Shown piece after piece: positions 32,675-40,952 of a stretch of 64,000 nt of DNA. The DNA comes from a virus: the IMG/VR virus record IMGVR_UViG_3300042559_001081, positions 1-64,000 of that record. The stretch is one strand, 5' to 3'. Made by a program: the position numbers and the translations under genes. Each line of letters begins with the position of its first letter. Position 1 is the stretch's first letter. Under the pieces are notes generated by a model. It saw only the letters and a list, made by a program, of their open reading frames with translations. It searched no databases and was not told where the DNA came from.

Positions 32675-32705
32675 AGTGGGCGGGTTGAACTCCGCCCACT
32701 TTTTC
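32675..32705 (+). terminator. Rho-independent terminator after the MoxR gene
   Basis: AGTGGGCGG (32675-32683) and CCGCCCACT (32692-32700) form a perfect 9-bp stem with an 8-base loop, followed by TTTTCT. It is the clearest terminator in the window. Confidence 0.92.
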
Positions 32706-32715
32706 TATCCACTGG

Positions 32716-32744
32716 TTGACATCTAACGTAAATACTGTTACATT
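32716..32744 (+). promoter_or_regulatory. Sigma70-like promoter before the VWA gene
   Basis: TTGACA (32716-32721), 17 bp, then TACATT (32739-32744). It lies just after the terminator and before the second leader repeat. Confidence 0.62.
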
Positions 32745-32748
32745 ACAG

Positions 32749-32762
32749 TATAGGCACTGAAC
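32749..32762 (+). repeat. Shared leader repeat, copy 2
   Basis: Exact copy of the 14-base leader TATAGGCACTGAAC at 31548-31561. Confidence 0.75.
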
Positions 32763-32774
32763 ACGAGGTATACT

Positions 32775-34061
32775 ATGTCTGTTAAACAAACTGCGTCCAA
32801 GACTAAAAAAAACTGGAAGCCTAATCCGAATCTTACAGAAGCAGAACTTAAAAAAATGCGAGAAGATGTTCTCGATCGCATTATTGTTGCTCGAGTTGGA
32901 TTGCTCTTGCGCCATCCGTTCTTTGGTAATATGGCCACTCGACTTCGTATCGAGCCAGCCGATGACTGGCTTCCTACTGCGGCAACTGACGGGCGTCATC
33001 TTTACTTTAACACTCAGTTCTTTAATGCTATGGACAATAAAGAAATTGAGTTTGTTATTGCACACGAAATTCTTCACTGTGTATACGATCACCTTACTCG
33101 TCGTGAAAGCAGAGATCCTAAACTTTACAACATCGCAGCAGACTACGTTGTAAACAACTTGCTGGTCCGTGACCGAATTGGTGCTAAACCCAAGGTTGTT
33201 GATTGTTTCCAAGATTTTAAATATGACAAGTGGACTTCAGAAGAAGTTTACGACGATCTATTTAAGAACGCTAAGAAGATCGATCTTGATTCGCTCGGCG
33301 AATTGCTCGATGAGCATATTGACTGGAACGACGAGGATGATAGCGACAACGACGGCGACAAAGAGGGTAAGGGCGGCAGACCGCGTTTGAGTAAAGAAGA
33401 TTTGCGTCAGATTCGTGACGAAATCAAAGAAGCAATGATTCAAGCTGCCCAAAGTGCTGGTGCTGGTAACGTTCCTGGAGAAATTCAGCGAATGATTAAA
33501 GAGCTAACAGAGCCAAAAATGAATTGGCGTCAACTGTTGCGTCAGCAAATCCAGAGCACTATTCGTAATGACTACACTTTTGCTCGACCGTCTCGCAAAG
33601 GTTGGCATACCGGTGCTGTATTGCCAGGTATGAACTTCGACCAACAAATTGACATTTGTGTGTCTATTGACATGTCAGGTTCTATTAGCAACGAACAAGG
33701 ATCCGACTTCCTTGGCGAGATCAAAGGTATTATGGAAGAATTTAAAAGCTATAATATCAAGGTTTGGTGTTTCGATACTAAGGTTTACAACGAAGATGAC
33801 TTTAGTGCAGACAACGGCAAAGACATCAGCGAATATCAGGTTGTTGGCGGTGGCGGCACCGACTTTGAATGCAACTGGGCATACATGAAGAAACATGATA
33901 TTCAGCCTAAAAAGTTTATCATGTTTACTGATGGATATCCGTTTGGTAGCTGGGGTGATGAATCCTATTGCGATACAATCTTCATTATCCACAGCAATCA
34001 TAATAAAAATCTCGAAGCACCGTTCGGCATTACTGCCCACTACGAGAAAGCAAATGGCTAA
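32775..34061 (+). CDS. Metallopeptidase-like protein with VWA domain (MoxR partner)
   Basis: A 428-residue protein of the DUF2201/VWA-like type. The N-terminal domain has IAHEILHCVYDH with HEILH at residues 97-101, a zinc-peptidase motif. An acidic linker (DEDDSDNDGDKEGKGG) follows, and the C-terminal VWA-like domain has VSIDMSGSISNEQG near 298, with the DxSxS metal-binding site. Such proteins pair with MoxR ATPases; the preceding gene encodes one under a similar promoter. I infer a MoxR-VWA remodelling pair acting on a phage or host target. The peptidase activity is not proven. Confidence 0.85.
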   Translation: MSVKQTASKTKKNWKPNPNLTEAELKKMREDVLDRIIVARVGLLLRHPFFGNMATRLRIEPADDWLPTAATDGRHLYFNTQFFNAMDNKEIEFVIAHEILHCVYDHLTRRESRDPKLYNIAADYVVNNLLVRDRIGAKPKVVDCFQDFKYDKWTSEEVYDDLFKNAKKIDLDSLGELLDEHIDWNDEDDSDNDGDKEGKGGRPRLSKEDLRQIRDEIKEAMIQAAQSAGAGNVPGEIQRMIKELTEPKMNWRQLLRQQIQSTIRNDYTFARPSRKGWHTGAVLPGMNFDQQIDICVSIDMSGSISNEQGSDFLGEIKGIMEEFKSYNIKVWCFDTKVYNEDDFSADNGKDISEYQVVGGGGTDFECNWAYMKKHDIQPKKFIMFTDGYPFGSWGDESYCDTIFIIHSNHNKNLEAPFGITAHYEKANG

Positions 34062-34338
34062 AAAAGAAAGTGTTAATCCACTTAATGTTTTAGATGCAAG
34101 GAGGGTAGATTTCTGCCCTCCTTATTTTGAATCAACAACTATTGCACCAACTTATAACTTAGCAAAAGCGTTGGATGAGTGGATATACGAAAACTTATCC
34201 GGTAGATACTACATCGGATCTGCTGTTGATCTAGAAAGTTCTAGACCTTTTAAATCTAAGATTAAAATAGGATTTGAAAATCCTACAGAAATGAGTTTTT
34301 TCATGTTGGCTTGTCCAATTCTGAAATACAACAAATAA
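34054..34338 (+). CDS. Small phage protein, 94 aa
   Basis: It starts MAKKESVNPLNVLDARRVDF 8 bp before the end of the VWA gene. It is an alpha/beta sequence with ALDEWIYENLSGRYYIG and a final MLACPILKYNK. It may belong to the MoxR-VWA unit. No domain is recognised. Confidence 0.62.
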   Translation: MAKKESVNPLNVLDARRVDFCPPYFESTTIAPTYNLAKALDEWIYENLSGRYYIGSAVDLESSRPFKSKIKIGFENPTEMSFFMLACPILKYNK

Positions 34339-34373
34339 TTTAAAAATATATAATATACAAGGAGAAATACAAA

Positions 34374-34613
34374 ATGTCTACACAAAAACCAGAAACCAAC
34401 CCTACCGATCTAAACATCCAAGATCTTGCAACTATGAAAAGTATCATCGAAATTGCAAGCGAACGCAGTGCATTTAAGCCTGCTGAGATGGCTGCGGTTG
34501 GTATTGTTTATAACAAACTCGACATGTTTTTAAAAGCTGTTGAAGAACAACAAAAGCAAGCACAAGCTGCCGCTGCACAAGCGACACCTGCTGCTACCGA
34601 GGAAAGCGAATAA
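34374..34613 (+). CDS. Small phage protein with Ala/Gln-rich tail, 79 aa
   Basis: It begins MSTQKPETNPTDLNIQDLAT behind AAGGAGA, has one helical domain (MKSIIEIASERSAFK, then YNKLDMFLKAVEEQQKQ) and ends in an Ala/Gln/Thr-rich tail. The TAATG overlap with the next gene suggests co-translation. Such short proteins occur before tail genes in marine T4-like phages. Confidence 0.62.
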   Translation: MSTQKPETNPTDLNIQDLATMKSIIEIASERSAFKPAEMAAVGIVYNKLDMFLKAVEEQQKQAQAAAAQATPAATEESE

Positions 34614-35224
34614 TGGCTAATTTAAAACATGTAGGACGTTTAAAAAACAACAAAAAAAGAACGATTGTAGCCTACAGAACCTTGCCTGGAGATCCGTACA
34701 GTTGTTTGGTTGTTCTTACGGAATCTTTGCCAGCTGATGAACACGATGTGTTAATTAAGTTGGTAGAATCGCCTGCTGGGCAACAAGCAAATGAGCTTGC
34801 CGAAGCAATGGCAAGGTCGTATCTACCGGATGGCAGAAACATGCTTGCTGGATTTCATGCCACCGGTAAATTAAAAAAATTACGCACAGTTGATGTTGAA
34901 ATGACTCCTGATACAAAAAGTGTAGTCGGGCTAGATCAGCTAAATGAACTCATTGCAACTCAGCGTGGTATTGCAATCGAGGATCTTGCTATAAAGCCTA
35001 CTAATCAGGCACCGGCTGCTAAACCAGAGAAAGTATCCGAAGCGGTTCAAGAGTTTGAACAAATTCCCGACAACAATCAACATGTAGTTCTTACAGACGA
35101 AGAACGTGCTACACAACTTAGGGGTCAAGCCGACAGGTTGTATAAGGAAGCTAAACGTTTGAGAGATGAGGCTGAAGAAATTTCCCCGACTAAGAAAAAG
35201 GCAAGCTCTAAAGAAAGTGTCTAA
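34613..35224 (+). CDS. Conserved phage protein, 203 aa
   Basis: The N-terminal 90 residues have a compact alpha/beta pattern (RTIVAYRTLPGDPYSCLVVL and LPADEHDVLIKLVES). A proline/alanine-rich linker precedes a C-terminal coiled coil (RLYKEAKRLRDEAEEIS) with a basic end. It could be a scaffold or adaptor. It overlaps the genes on both sides. No enzyme motif is seen. Confidence 0.62.
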   Translation: MANLKHVGRLKNNKKRTIVAYRTLPGDPYSCLVVLTESLPADEHDVLIKLVESPAGQQANELAEAMARSYLPDGRNMLAGFHATGKLKKLRTVDVEMTPDTKSVVGLDQLNELIATQRGIAIEDLAIKPTNQAPAAKPEKVSEAVQEFEQIPDNNQHVVLTDEERATQLRGQADRLYKEAKRLRDEAEEISPTKKKASSKESV

Positions 35225-35534
35225 GAAAAAAATAACACATACTGAGCATAGCGAAGAGCATTGGCAGGAAATATTTGACTCTATTGACATGGAGTATCTT
35301 CCTTTAGAATACATTAATCGTATTGTTATTACATTTCAAGACGGTGCTGTTTGGGATATTGATATCGACGACAGTAGAAAAAAACAACCTATCGAATACA
35401 TAGAAGATCAACTTGATCAACTATTTGAAGAATACGATACAAAAATTGAAACTATAGACTTTAGATTAGATTTAGAACGTGTTAAAAACGACCTAAGTAA
35501 AAGAGTATATAGATTTCTCAAATTGAATAAGTGA
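35217..35534 (+). CDS. Conserved phage protein, 105 aa (GTG start)
   Basis: Starting at GTG 35217 gives MSKKKITHTEHSEEHWQEIF; an ATG at 35166 would add 17 basic residues read from inside the previous gene. The segment EYLPLEYINRIVITFQDGAV, then DIDIDDS, is a conserved feature I associate with marine T4-like phages. It lies directly before a large hairpin and the fibre-like gene. Confidence 0.62.
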   Translation: MSKKKITHTEHSEEHWQEIFDSIDMEYLPLEYINRIVITFQDGAVWDIDIDDSRKKQPIEYIEDQLDQLFEEYDTKIETIDFRLDLERVKNDLSKRVYRFLKLNK

Positions 35535-35537
35535 TTC

Positions 35538-35584
35538 ATCCCCTAGTGTGATAAATATATATAATTAATATCACACTAGGGGAT
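35538..35584 (+). repeat. 15-bp perfect inverted repeat with a late-promoter-like loop
   Basis: ATCCCCTAGTGTGAT (35538-35552) and ATCACACTAGGGGAT (35570-35584) are perfect reverse complements around a 17-base AT-only loop. The loop and stem edge hold GATAAATA (35550-35557), one base from the T4 late box, 34 bp before the fibre gene ATG. It may be both a terminator for the upstream genes and a late promoter. Confidence 0.8.
35550..35557 (+). promoter_or_regulatory. T4 late-promoter-like box inside the hairpin
   Basis: GATAAATA sits across the stem-loop boundary of the 35538-35584 inverted repeat and 34 bp before the ATG at 35592. Only sequence similarity supports it. Confidence 0.45.
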
Positions 35585-35591
35585 TTCTAAT

Positions 35592-37037
35592 ATGACATTG
35601 CGACTAAGACGCGGAACTGATCTTGCAAGACAATCTATCGTTTTTCAGGAAGGCGAGCTCGTTTACATAACCGACACAAAAGACTTGTACGCCGGGGACG
35701 GTACCACTGTAGGTGGTATAAAAGTATCTAACATTGGGTCGCCTAGTAGTCTAACACAAAATTTAAATCTTAACGGTTATAGTATTCAAGGTAGTGGTAC
35801 AATAAGTGCTACTTCGTTTGTTGGTGACGGTTCTGGACTAACTGGCATAGACATCGGTGTACAGTCGGGACAAGAATATGATATTAGCATACGCGGTGCT
35901 GTTAGAGGATATGACAGTACTGTATTAGTAGATCCGGCTAGTAACACAATATTCGGCAACTTTTTTGGGGATGGAACAAATTTAGTAAATGTTCCCGGTA
36001 CTATTGTGCCAAGTGGTGAATATACTATAAACGTTACAGGATACATTAGAGCATTTGATAACGATATTCTTGTTGATGCAGAAACAAAAACTATGTATGG
36101 CGATTTTATAGGAACTCATCAGGGATCGCTAAGAGCCGAAGATAGTACACTGTTAATCGATTCAAATTCTAGTTCTTTCTTTGGAACATTTATCGGAGAC
36201 GGAAGTCTCTTATCAAATATATCATTAACTCAAATAGCCGAAGTTGGAATAGTTAATCCAACTTTTAATGATGTACTATTTTATGACGGAAGTAGTTGGG
36301 TTAATTTATCGGCTTCTGACATAGGAATTTCTGAAGGCGGTAATTATAAAATTAGTGTTGTAGGTCTTGACAGCACAATTATAGTTGATGCTACAACAGG
36401 AACGGTAACAGCTGATCGAACAAATACTTCTAGAATTTTTCACAGTAGTGGCGATGTTCTTATTGTAACTTCCGCTGAGAGCGGTGAATCTACTGTTCTA
36501 ATGACTGATTCCGTTGATAACACATCAGAACTTCGTTTACGTAGAACATCCAACTCGGCTATTACCGATGACATGGTTTACGGAAAACTTACTTTTGAAA
36601 AGACTGAGAATTTCCTTACTACTACATCCGCTATTATCGGGGCTGACAACCTCGGGCTGTTTTTCTCGTACAATTCTAACGGAGTAGATTTTGACGAATC
36701 TACATATATAACATACTCGTTTGAAAATAAGCTTGGTATAGGAACCTTTAGTCCTACTGAGCGTCTAGATGTTCGTGGAAATGCAGTAGTTACAGGAACT
36801 GTTACTGCTGCATCATTTAACGGTTCGGTTGTGGCAGACGACAGCACTACTATAATTGATGCAATTAACGGATCAATTGTTGCAAGTAATTATGTAATGT
36901 TTGGTCGGTTAACTACTTCTGAACGCGATGCCCTATTTCCAGAAAATGGAATGGTTATTTATAACACCACAGCAAATAGATTTCAGGGCTATCAAAACAA
37001 TTCTTGGATCAATATCGACGACGGCACAAGTGCGTAA
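35592..37037 (+). CDS. Tail-fibre-like structural protein with repeats
   Basis: A 481-residue structural protein. It begins MTLRLRRGTDLARQSIVFQE, continuing with GELVYITDTKDLYAGDGTTV, an N-terminal module of phage fibre and tropism-type proteins. Five or so degenerate repeats follow with the core DST(V/L/I)LVD..(S/T)...G.F.GDG..L (residues 110-250, 280-300 and 410-440). The end (MVIYNTTANRFQGYQNNSWI) is typical of fibre tips. It is probably late and virion-bound. The radical SAM cluster starts just after it, so it is a possible target of modification. Confidence 0.8.
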   Translation: MTLRLRRGTDLARQSIVFQEGELVYITDTKDLYAGDGTTVGGIKVSNIGSPSSLTQNLNLNGYSIQGSGTISATSFVGDGSGLTGIDIGVQSGQEYDISIRGAVRGYDSTVLVDPASNTIFGNFFGDGTNLVNVPGTIVPSGEYTINVTGYIRAFDNDILVDAETKTMYGDFIGTHQGSLRAEDSTLLIDSNSSSFFGTFIGDGSLLSNISLTQIAEVGIVNPTFNDVLFYDGSSWVNLSASDIGISEGGNYKISVVGLDSTIIVDATTGTVTADRTNTSRIFHSSGDVLIVTSAESGESTVLMTDSVDNTSELRLRRTSNSAITDDMVYGKLTFEKTENFLTTTSAIIGADNLGLFFSYNSNGVDFDESTYITYSFENKLGIGTFSPTERLDVRGNAVVTGTVTAASFNGSVVADDSTTIIDAINGSIVASNYVMFGRLTTSERDALFPENGMVIYNTTANRFQGYQNNSWINIDDGTSA

Positions 37038-37042
37038 TACTA

Positions 37043-37075
37043 ATTACTTTACAAGAGAATCTCTTGTAAAGTAAT
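37043..37075 (+). terminator. 15-bp perfect hairpin after the fibre-like gene
   Basis: ATTACTTTACAAGAG and CTCTTGTAAAGTAAT enclose a 3-base loop. It starts 6 bp after the fibre-gene stop. There is no long uridine run, so termination is likely but not of the classical type. Confidence 0.65.
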
Positions 37076-37103
37076 GTTTACTCAATAAGCTTAAAGTTGT
37101 AAA

Positions 37104-37673
37104 ATGAAAATTAAGAATGTAATAATTCACGGAAAAATTTCCGACCCGTCCTACTTTGATAAAATGATGTCGCTGCTATCTGCAGATGAAAGTAAGAGAA
37201 ATGAAAATTATACATATGAAAATATGGATTTTAAAAATCATTTAACTTATGACTTGCTGCTTACCGACGACGACGAAATCATTTGTTTTAGCGGACTTTA
37301 TTCTAGACCCGGTTGGGGTGAACGCATTTATAGAAGTTCCAACAGAACTTACGTAAATCCTAAATTTAGAAATAATGCATACAACTTTTATAATCCAATG
37401 TACATTGTTCCTCATCAGGTAACTAAGTTTCAATCACACATAGATATTGTTTTTAGTTCTAGAGAGCATTATAAATCAGAATTTTTTTTTAAAAAAGCAA
37501 AGACTGTGGTTGACTTTTACAAAGATTGGGATATAATGGATAATATGATAAAAGTTGTGCCCACGTCAACTAAAAAATCTGCATATCAAAAAGTTATAGT
37601 AAAATCTTTTACTGGTGCTAAATTGCCATTTGCATCTATAACAAAAGATGAATGGAATATGTTGCCCGATTAA
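37104..37673 (+). CDS. Possible GNAT-like protein at the start of the cluster
   Basis: A 189-residue protein with a beta-strand DDDEIICFSGLYSRPGWG, then YRSSNRTYVNPKFRNNAYN, which resembles the V/YVxPxYRxxG region where GNAT acetyltransferases bind acetyl-CoA. The classical R/QxxGxG/A loop is not clear, so this is only a candidate. It lies between the fibre-like gene and the PP-loop gene. It could acetylate or otherwise modify a product of the cluster. Confidence 0.4.
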   Translation: MKIKNVIIHGKISDPSYFDKMMSLLSADESKRNENYTYENMDFKNHLTYDLLLTDDDEIICFSGLYSRPGWGERIYRSSNRTYVNPKFRNNAYNFYNPMYIVPHQVTKFQSHIDIVFSSREHYKSEFFFKKAKTVVDFYKDWDIMDNMIKVVPTSTKKSAYQKVIVKSFTGAKLPFASITKDEWNMLPD

Positions 37674-37761
37674 GCTGTGTTTTAAATTTTATAAAACAAC
37701 TGCCCAATCAAGTAATAGATAAACATAGAAAATTATGTAAGTTGAAAGAAATTAAAAAATA

Positions 37762-39033
37762 ATGGGTAGATTATACATAAACGATGTAGAAAAATTTATT
37801 TTACAAAAACTAAAAAAACCAGATATAACACACCCAGCAATTTATGTTAATCCAGGAATAGTAGACTTATCCACTATTCCTTATAAAATTTATAATAAGG
37901 ATCAAGATTTCTTATTACTTAAAAACGATGTAAGTAACATTTCTATAAAAGTAGAAGTTAACAACAAAATACATGATTTTTATATTATAAATAAACAATT
38001 TGTTAGCACAAATACTTGTAAGTTTTCTAAAGATTCTAATTTATCATTTGGATACGGTTTAACTGCTTTACCTAATTTGCCTTTGCTTCCTTTTATAGAA
38101 AAGTTTAAAATTCCTAAAGACATTGAAGTTATGTCATGGTGGGATGAATGTGTAAACAGTGCAAAACATATAAAAGAAAGATATAAAGATATCTTTCTTT
38201 GTTTAAGTGGAGGATTAGATTCTGAACTTATGGCTCTTGCATTTATCGATGCTAATGTTAAATTTACGGCATTTTCTTTAGTTTATAAGCATAAAGATAA
38301 AATATTAAACGAACACGATATTAAACACGCTGTTGATTTATGTAAAAAATATAACATAAAACTTGTTACCAAAGATGTGAATATTCTAGAAGATCTATAT
38401 AACAACAGACATAGAGAATATTTTATAAACGGAGTTTATGAAACTTATTTTATTCTGCCATATCTTTATACTCAACAACTTATGATCGAACACATAAACA
38501 AGTTAGGCGGCGTTCCGATCATGGCCTCAGATCAGGTCGAAATGAAACTGAATAAAGATGGCGAAGTATGCATCGGAGACTGTTCTTATTCTATAGGCCT
38601 TTCTGCTCCTACGTGGGCACACTTGACTAACAACACATGCATTTATGATTTTTTTATGTATAGTCCAGAGCAAATATATGCATTTTTAAAACTAGAAGAT
38701 GTGCAATCAACCAAGACAGTCGATTATAATTTTAAAAGAAAAGTTAGTATGATGCATGGATCTCAAAAATTAAAATTTTATGAGAAAATAACAGGCTACG
38801 AATACATCAAGGAATCACTATTAATATACTATAAAAAAGAAATGCACGAAATTACATTTAACACAATCGAAGATATTGACTGGACTAAAAAACCAATGGC
38901 ACAGTTTATACATCCAATAAAAGATATAATTTCTGAAAATGAATTTAACAACTGGCAAATTATTAGAACAACATCAAATGACTTTTTAGCAAGAGGATTT
39001 AAAGAAAATGACCCACTATACTACGACATATAA
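37762..39033 (+). CDS. Asparagine-synthetase-like PP-loop protein
   Basis: A 423-residue protein with SGGLDS at residues 149-154 (FLCLSGGLDSELMALAF), the ATP-PPi (PP-loop) signature. PP-loop enzymes adenylate carboxylates or tRNA bases. The N-terminal 120 residues are not a glutaminase domain, so the ammonia source is unknown. It overlaps the homospermidine synthase-like gene by 26 bp. It differs from the three QueC-like PP-loop proteins by length and lacks their C-terminal CxxCxxR motif. Confidence 0.7.
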   Translation: MGRLYINDVEKFILQKLKKPDITHPAIYVNPGIVDLSTIPYKIYNKDQDFLLLKNDVSNISIKVEVNNKIHDFYIINKQFVSTNTCKFSKDSNLSFGYGLTALPNLPLLPFIEKFKIPKDIEVMSWWDECVNSAKHIKERYKDIFLCLSGGLDSELMALAFIDANVKFTAFSLVYKHKDKILNEHDIKHAVDLCKKYNIKLVTKDVNILEDLYNNRHREYFINGVYETYFILPYLYTQQLMIEHINKLGGVPIMASDQVEMKLNKDGEVCIGDCSYSIGLSAPTWAHLTNNTCIYDFFMYSPEQIYAFLKLEDVQSTKTVDYNFKRKVSMMHGSQKLKFYEKITGYEYIKESLLIYYKKEMHEITFNTIEDIDWTKKPMAQFIHPIKDIISENEFNNWQIIRTTSNDFLARGFKENDPLYYDI

Positions 39034-40357
39034 AAATTTTAAAAAAATAATTATCCTCGGTGCAGGTAGCATTTCTAATGCACTGTTACCGTTAATATAC
39101 AAACACATCGAAAATCCTAATGTTACAATTATTTCTGAAGATAACCGAAATAGTGACATCACTGAACAATACAATCTTACTAGAATTTTAAAAAAAATTG
39201 AGAAAGATTCTTACAAAGAGCTTCTGTCAAATTATACATCCGACGGTGATCTAGTAATTAACTTAACAGTCGACGTGTCTTCACAAGATTTAATCGATTA
39301 TTGCATGTTAAACAATTTAAATTATATAGATACATGTATTCAACCGTGGCCAGGATTTTTTGACAACTCTTCGATGTCAGACAGTGAAAGATCAAATTAT
39401 GGATTAAGAAACAAACTAATCAGTACAAAAAACGATAGAAAAAATAAATCTACAGCTATTGTATCGCACGGTGCTAATCCCGGGTTAGTAAACCACATAG
39501 TTAAAGACGGAATTTTAAGAATATCAAAAATTCTTGGATACGAAGATACACCCACAAATAAAATTGAATGGGCAGAGCTTTCTAAAAAAATAGGACTTAA
39601 AACAATACACGTATCTGAGAGAGATTCGCAATTTGACTTATCCGAAAAAAAGAAAAACGAATTCGTGAATACTTGGAGCGTTGATGGTTTTATTGCCGAG
39701 GGAATATTGCCTGCAGAACTCGGTTGGGGTACACACGAACTAGAAATGCCATCGCAAGGCTGCAACCACGAATACGGAACAAAGTCATCCATTTTCTTAA
39801 AAACTCCCGGATGTTCTACAAAAGTAAAAACATGGACGCCAAGTCATAAAAGTATCGTAGGCTATTTAATAACACATCAGGAATCTATGTCAATTGCAGA
39901 ATTTTTAACAACTGATCACTATAGACCGACTGTGCATTATGCATATTGTCCGTGTGATGTAGCATCCGAAAGTCTTGAAGAATTAGTTAAAAGAAACTTA
40001 AAAGGTCAAGATAATGCAAGAATAATGACAGACTCTCTAGTCGGCGGTATGGACGAGTTAGGAGTTTTGTTTATGGGAGATTTTGGTGCATACTGGCTAG
40101 GAAGTCAACTAAGCATCGACGAAACTAGATCATTGATTAGTCATAATAATGCAACTAGTCTACAAGTAGTTGCACCGTTGTTTGCTGCAATGCTCTGGGT
40201 TAACGAGAACACACATTGCGGATTACTAGAACCTGATGATTTGCCCTATGACTTTATTTTAGACAAGTCGATGCCGTATCTCGGTAAGTATGTATTTGTA
40301 AAATCAGACTTTACTGTGAAAGATTGGCAATTTGTAAATTTTCTAGTAAGTGAGTAA
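39008..40357 (+). CDS. Homospermidine synthase-like NAD-dependent enzyme
   Basis: A 449-residue protein of the homospermidine synthase/saccharopine dehydrogenase family. IILGAGSISNALLPLIYKHI (residues 15-34) binds NAD, and HGANPGLVNHIVKDGIL near 153-169 is a hallmark of bacterial homospermidine synthase. The length fits. It forms sym-homospermidine from putrescine or spermidine. Unusual for a phage. It could serve a polyamine-related pathway with the neighbours; the substrate link is inferred. It ends within a palindrome shared with the convergent oxygenase gene. Confidence 0.8.
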   Translation: MTHYTTTYKNFKKIIILGAGSISNALLPLIYKHIENPNVTIISEDNRNSDITEQYNLTRILKKIEKDSYKELLSNYTSDGDLVINLTVDVSSQDLIDYCMLNNLNYIDTCIQPWPGFFDNSSMSDSERSNYGLRNKLISTKNDRKNKSTAIVSHGANPGLVNHIVKDGILRISKILGYEDTPTNKIEWAELSKKIGLKTIHVSERDSQFDLSEKKKNEFVNTWSVDGFIAEGILPAELGWGTHELEMPSQGCNHEYGTKSSIFLKTPGCSTKVKTWTPSHKSIVGYLITHQESMSIAEFLTTDHYRPTVHYAYCPCDVASESLEELVKRNLKGQDNARIMTDSLVGGMDELGVLFMGDFGAYWLGSQLSIDETRSLISHNNATSLQVVAPLFAAMLWVNENTHCGLLEPDDLPYDFILDKSMPYLGKYVFVKSDFTVKDWQFVNFLVSE

Positions 40358-40371
40358 TCACTTACTAGAAA
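40340..40371 (+). terminator. 14-bp perfect hairpin at convergent gene ends
   Basis: TTTCTAGTAAGTGA (40340-40353) and TCACTTACTAGAAA (40358-40371) enclose GTAA. The stem covers the last codons and stops of both convergent genes. It could end transcription from both sides, with short U tracts. Confidence 0.75.
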
Positions 40372-40939
40372 TAATTGTTGCAACTAAATGTATTCTTTCT
40401 TTTGTACTAGCATTAAACGCTGTATGCTTTTTCTGAGTTTCTGTATACCACCATTTATTTTTTTCTAAGTGACACACTTGATCTTCTATTACCATTAAGC
40501 ATCCTTCTTGAGTTTGCATAGGATAATGAACTCTTACATTATGGTCAACATGCCACGACAAGCATGTTTTTGGTCTTGATTTCATTATTCTAACTCTGCC
40601 CAAGACAAACATACTGTCTAATGCGTTATATGCAGTTTCAAAAAGTGTTCCATGAAATCTTGTGCATAGGTGTTTAAAATCTTCTTCTTTTAAAGGATTT
40701 TCTCGTACAACAGGATTAGTTGGAATTCCTGATTTAATATCTATCCCTGCTTTGTCCCAATCTAAATCTAAACTACCAACTCCGTGATGTATATTGTCCG
40801 GTTGATCGTCTGTAGTATTTAAACAGATTTGGTTTGGTTCTCTTGGAGAAAAATTAATAATATTCATATCTAATAATCTGTTATACTCTTCTATTAAATT
40901 AAGTATAGGCAATCCAGATATTTCGCGAAAGTTTTCCAT
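40358..40939 (-). CDS. Aspartyl/asparaginyl beta-hydroxylase-like 2-oxoglutarate oxygenase
   Basis: A 193-residue Fe(II)/2OG-dependent oxygenase candidate. LSWHVDHNVRVHYPMQT (residues 127-143) supplies the HxD pair (H130, D132); H172 in KKHTAFNAS is the third metal ligand and R182 in KERIHLV likely binds 2-oxoglutarate. The layout is that of the aspartyl/asparaginyl hydroxylase domain. Such enzymes hydroxylate protein or peptide residues. It lies at the 3' end of a minus-strand unit with the dehydrogenase and radical SAM genes. A strong AAGGAAA precedes the ATG. Confidence 0.82.
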   Translation of the reverse strand: MENFREISGLPILNLIEEYNRLLDMNIINFSPREPNQICLNTTDDQPDNIHHGVGSLDLDWDKAGIDIKSGIPTNPVVRENPLKEEDFKHLCTRFHGTLFETAYNALDSMFVLGRVRIMKSRPKTCLSWHVDHNVRVHYPMQTQEGCLMVIEDQVCHLEKNKWWYTETQKKHTAFNASTKERIHLVATIISSK

Positions 40940-40952
40940 TTTTTCCTTTTTA

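Noticed and set aside
31541-33212. Long minus-strand frames opposite the MoxR and VWA genes
   Set aside because: The GC-richer coding strand reduces stops on the opposite strand; the frames have no recognisable domains and lie fully within known genes.
37674-37761. A gene or regulatory RNA in the gap before the PP-loop gene
   Set aside because: Only an AT-rich 6-bp hairpin and no ORF; nothing that can be supported.
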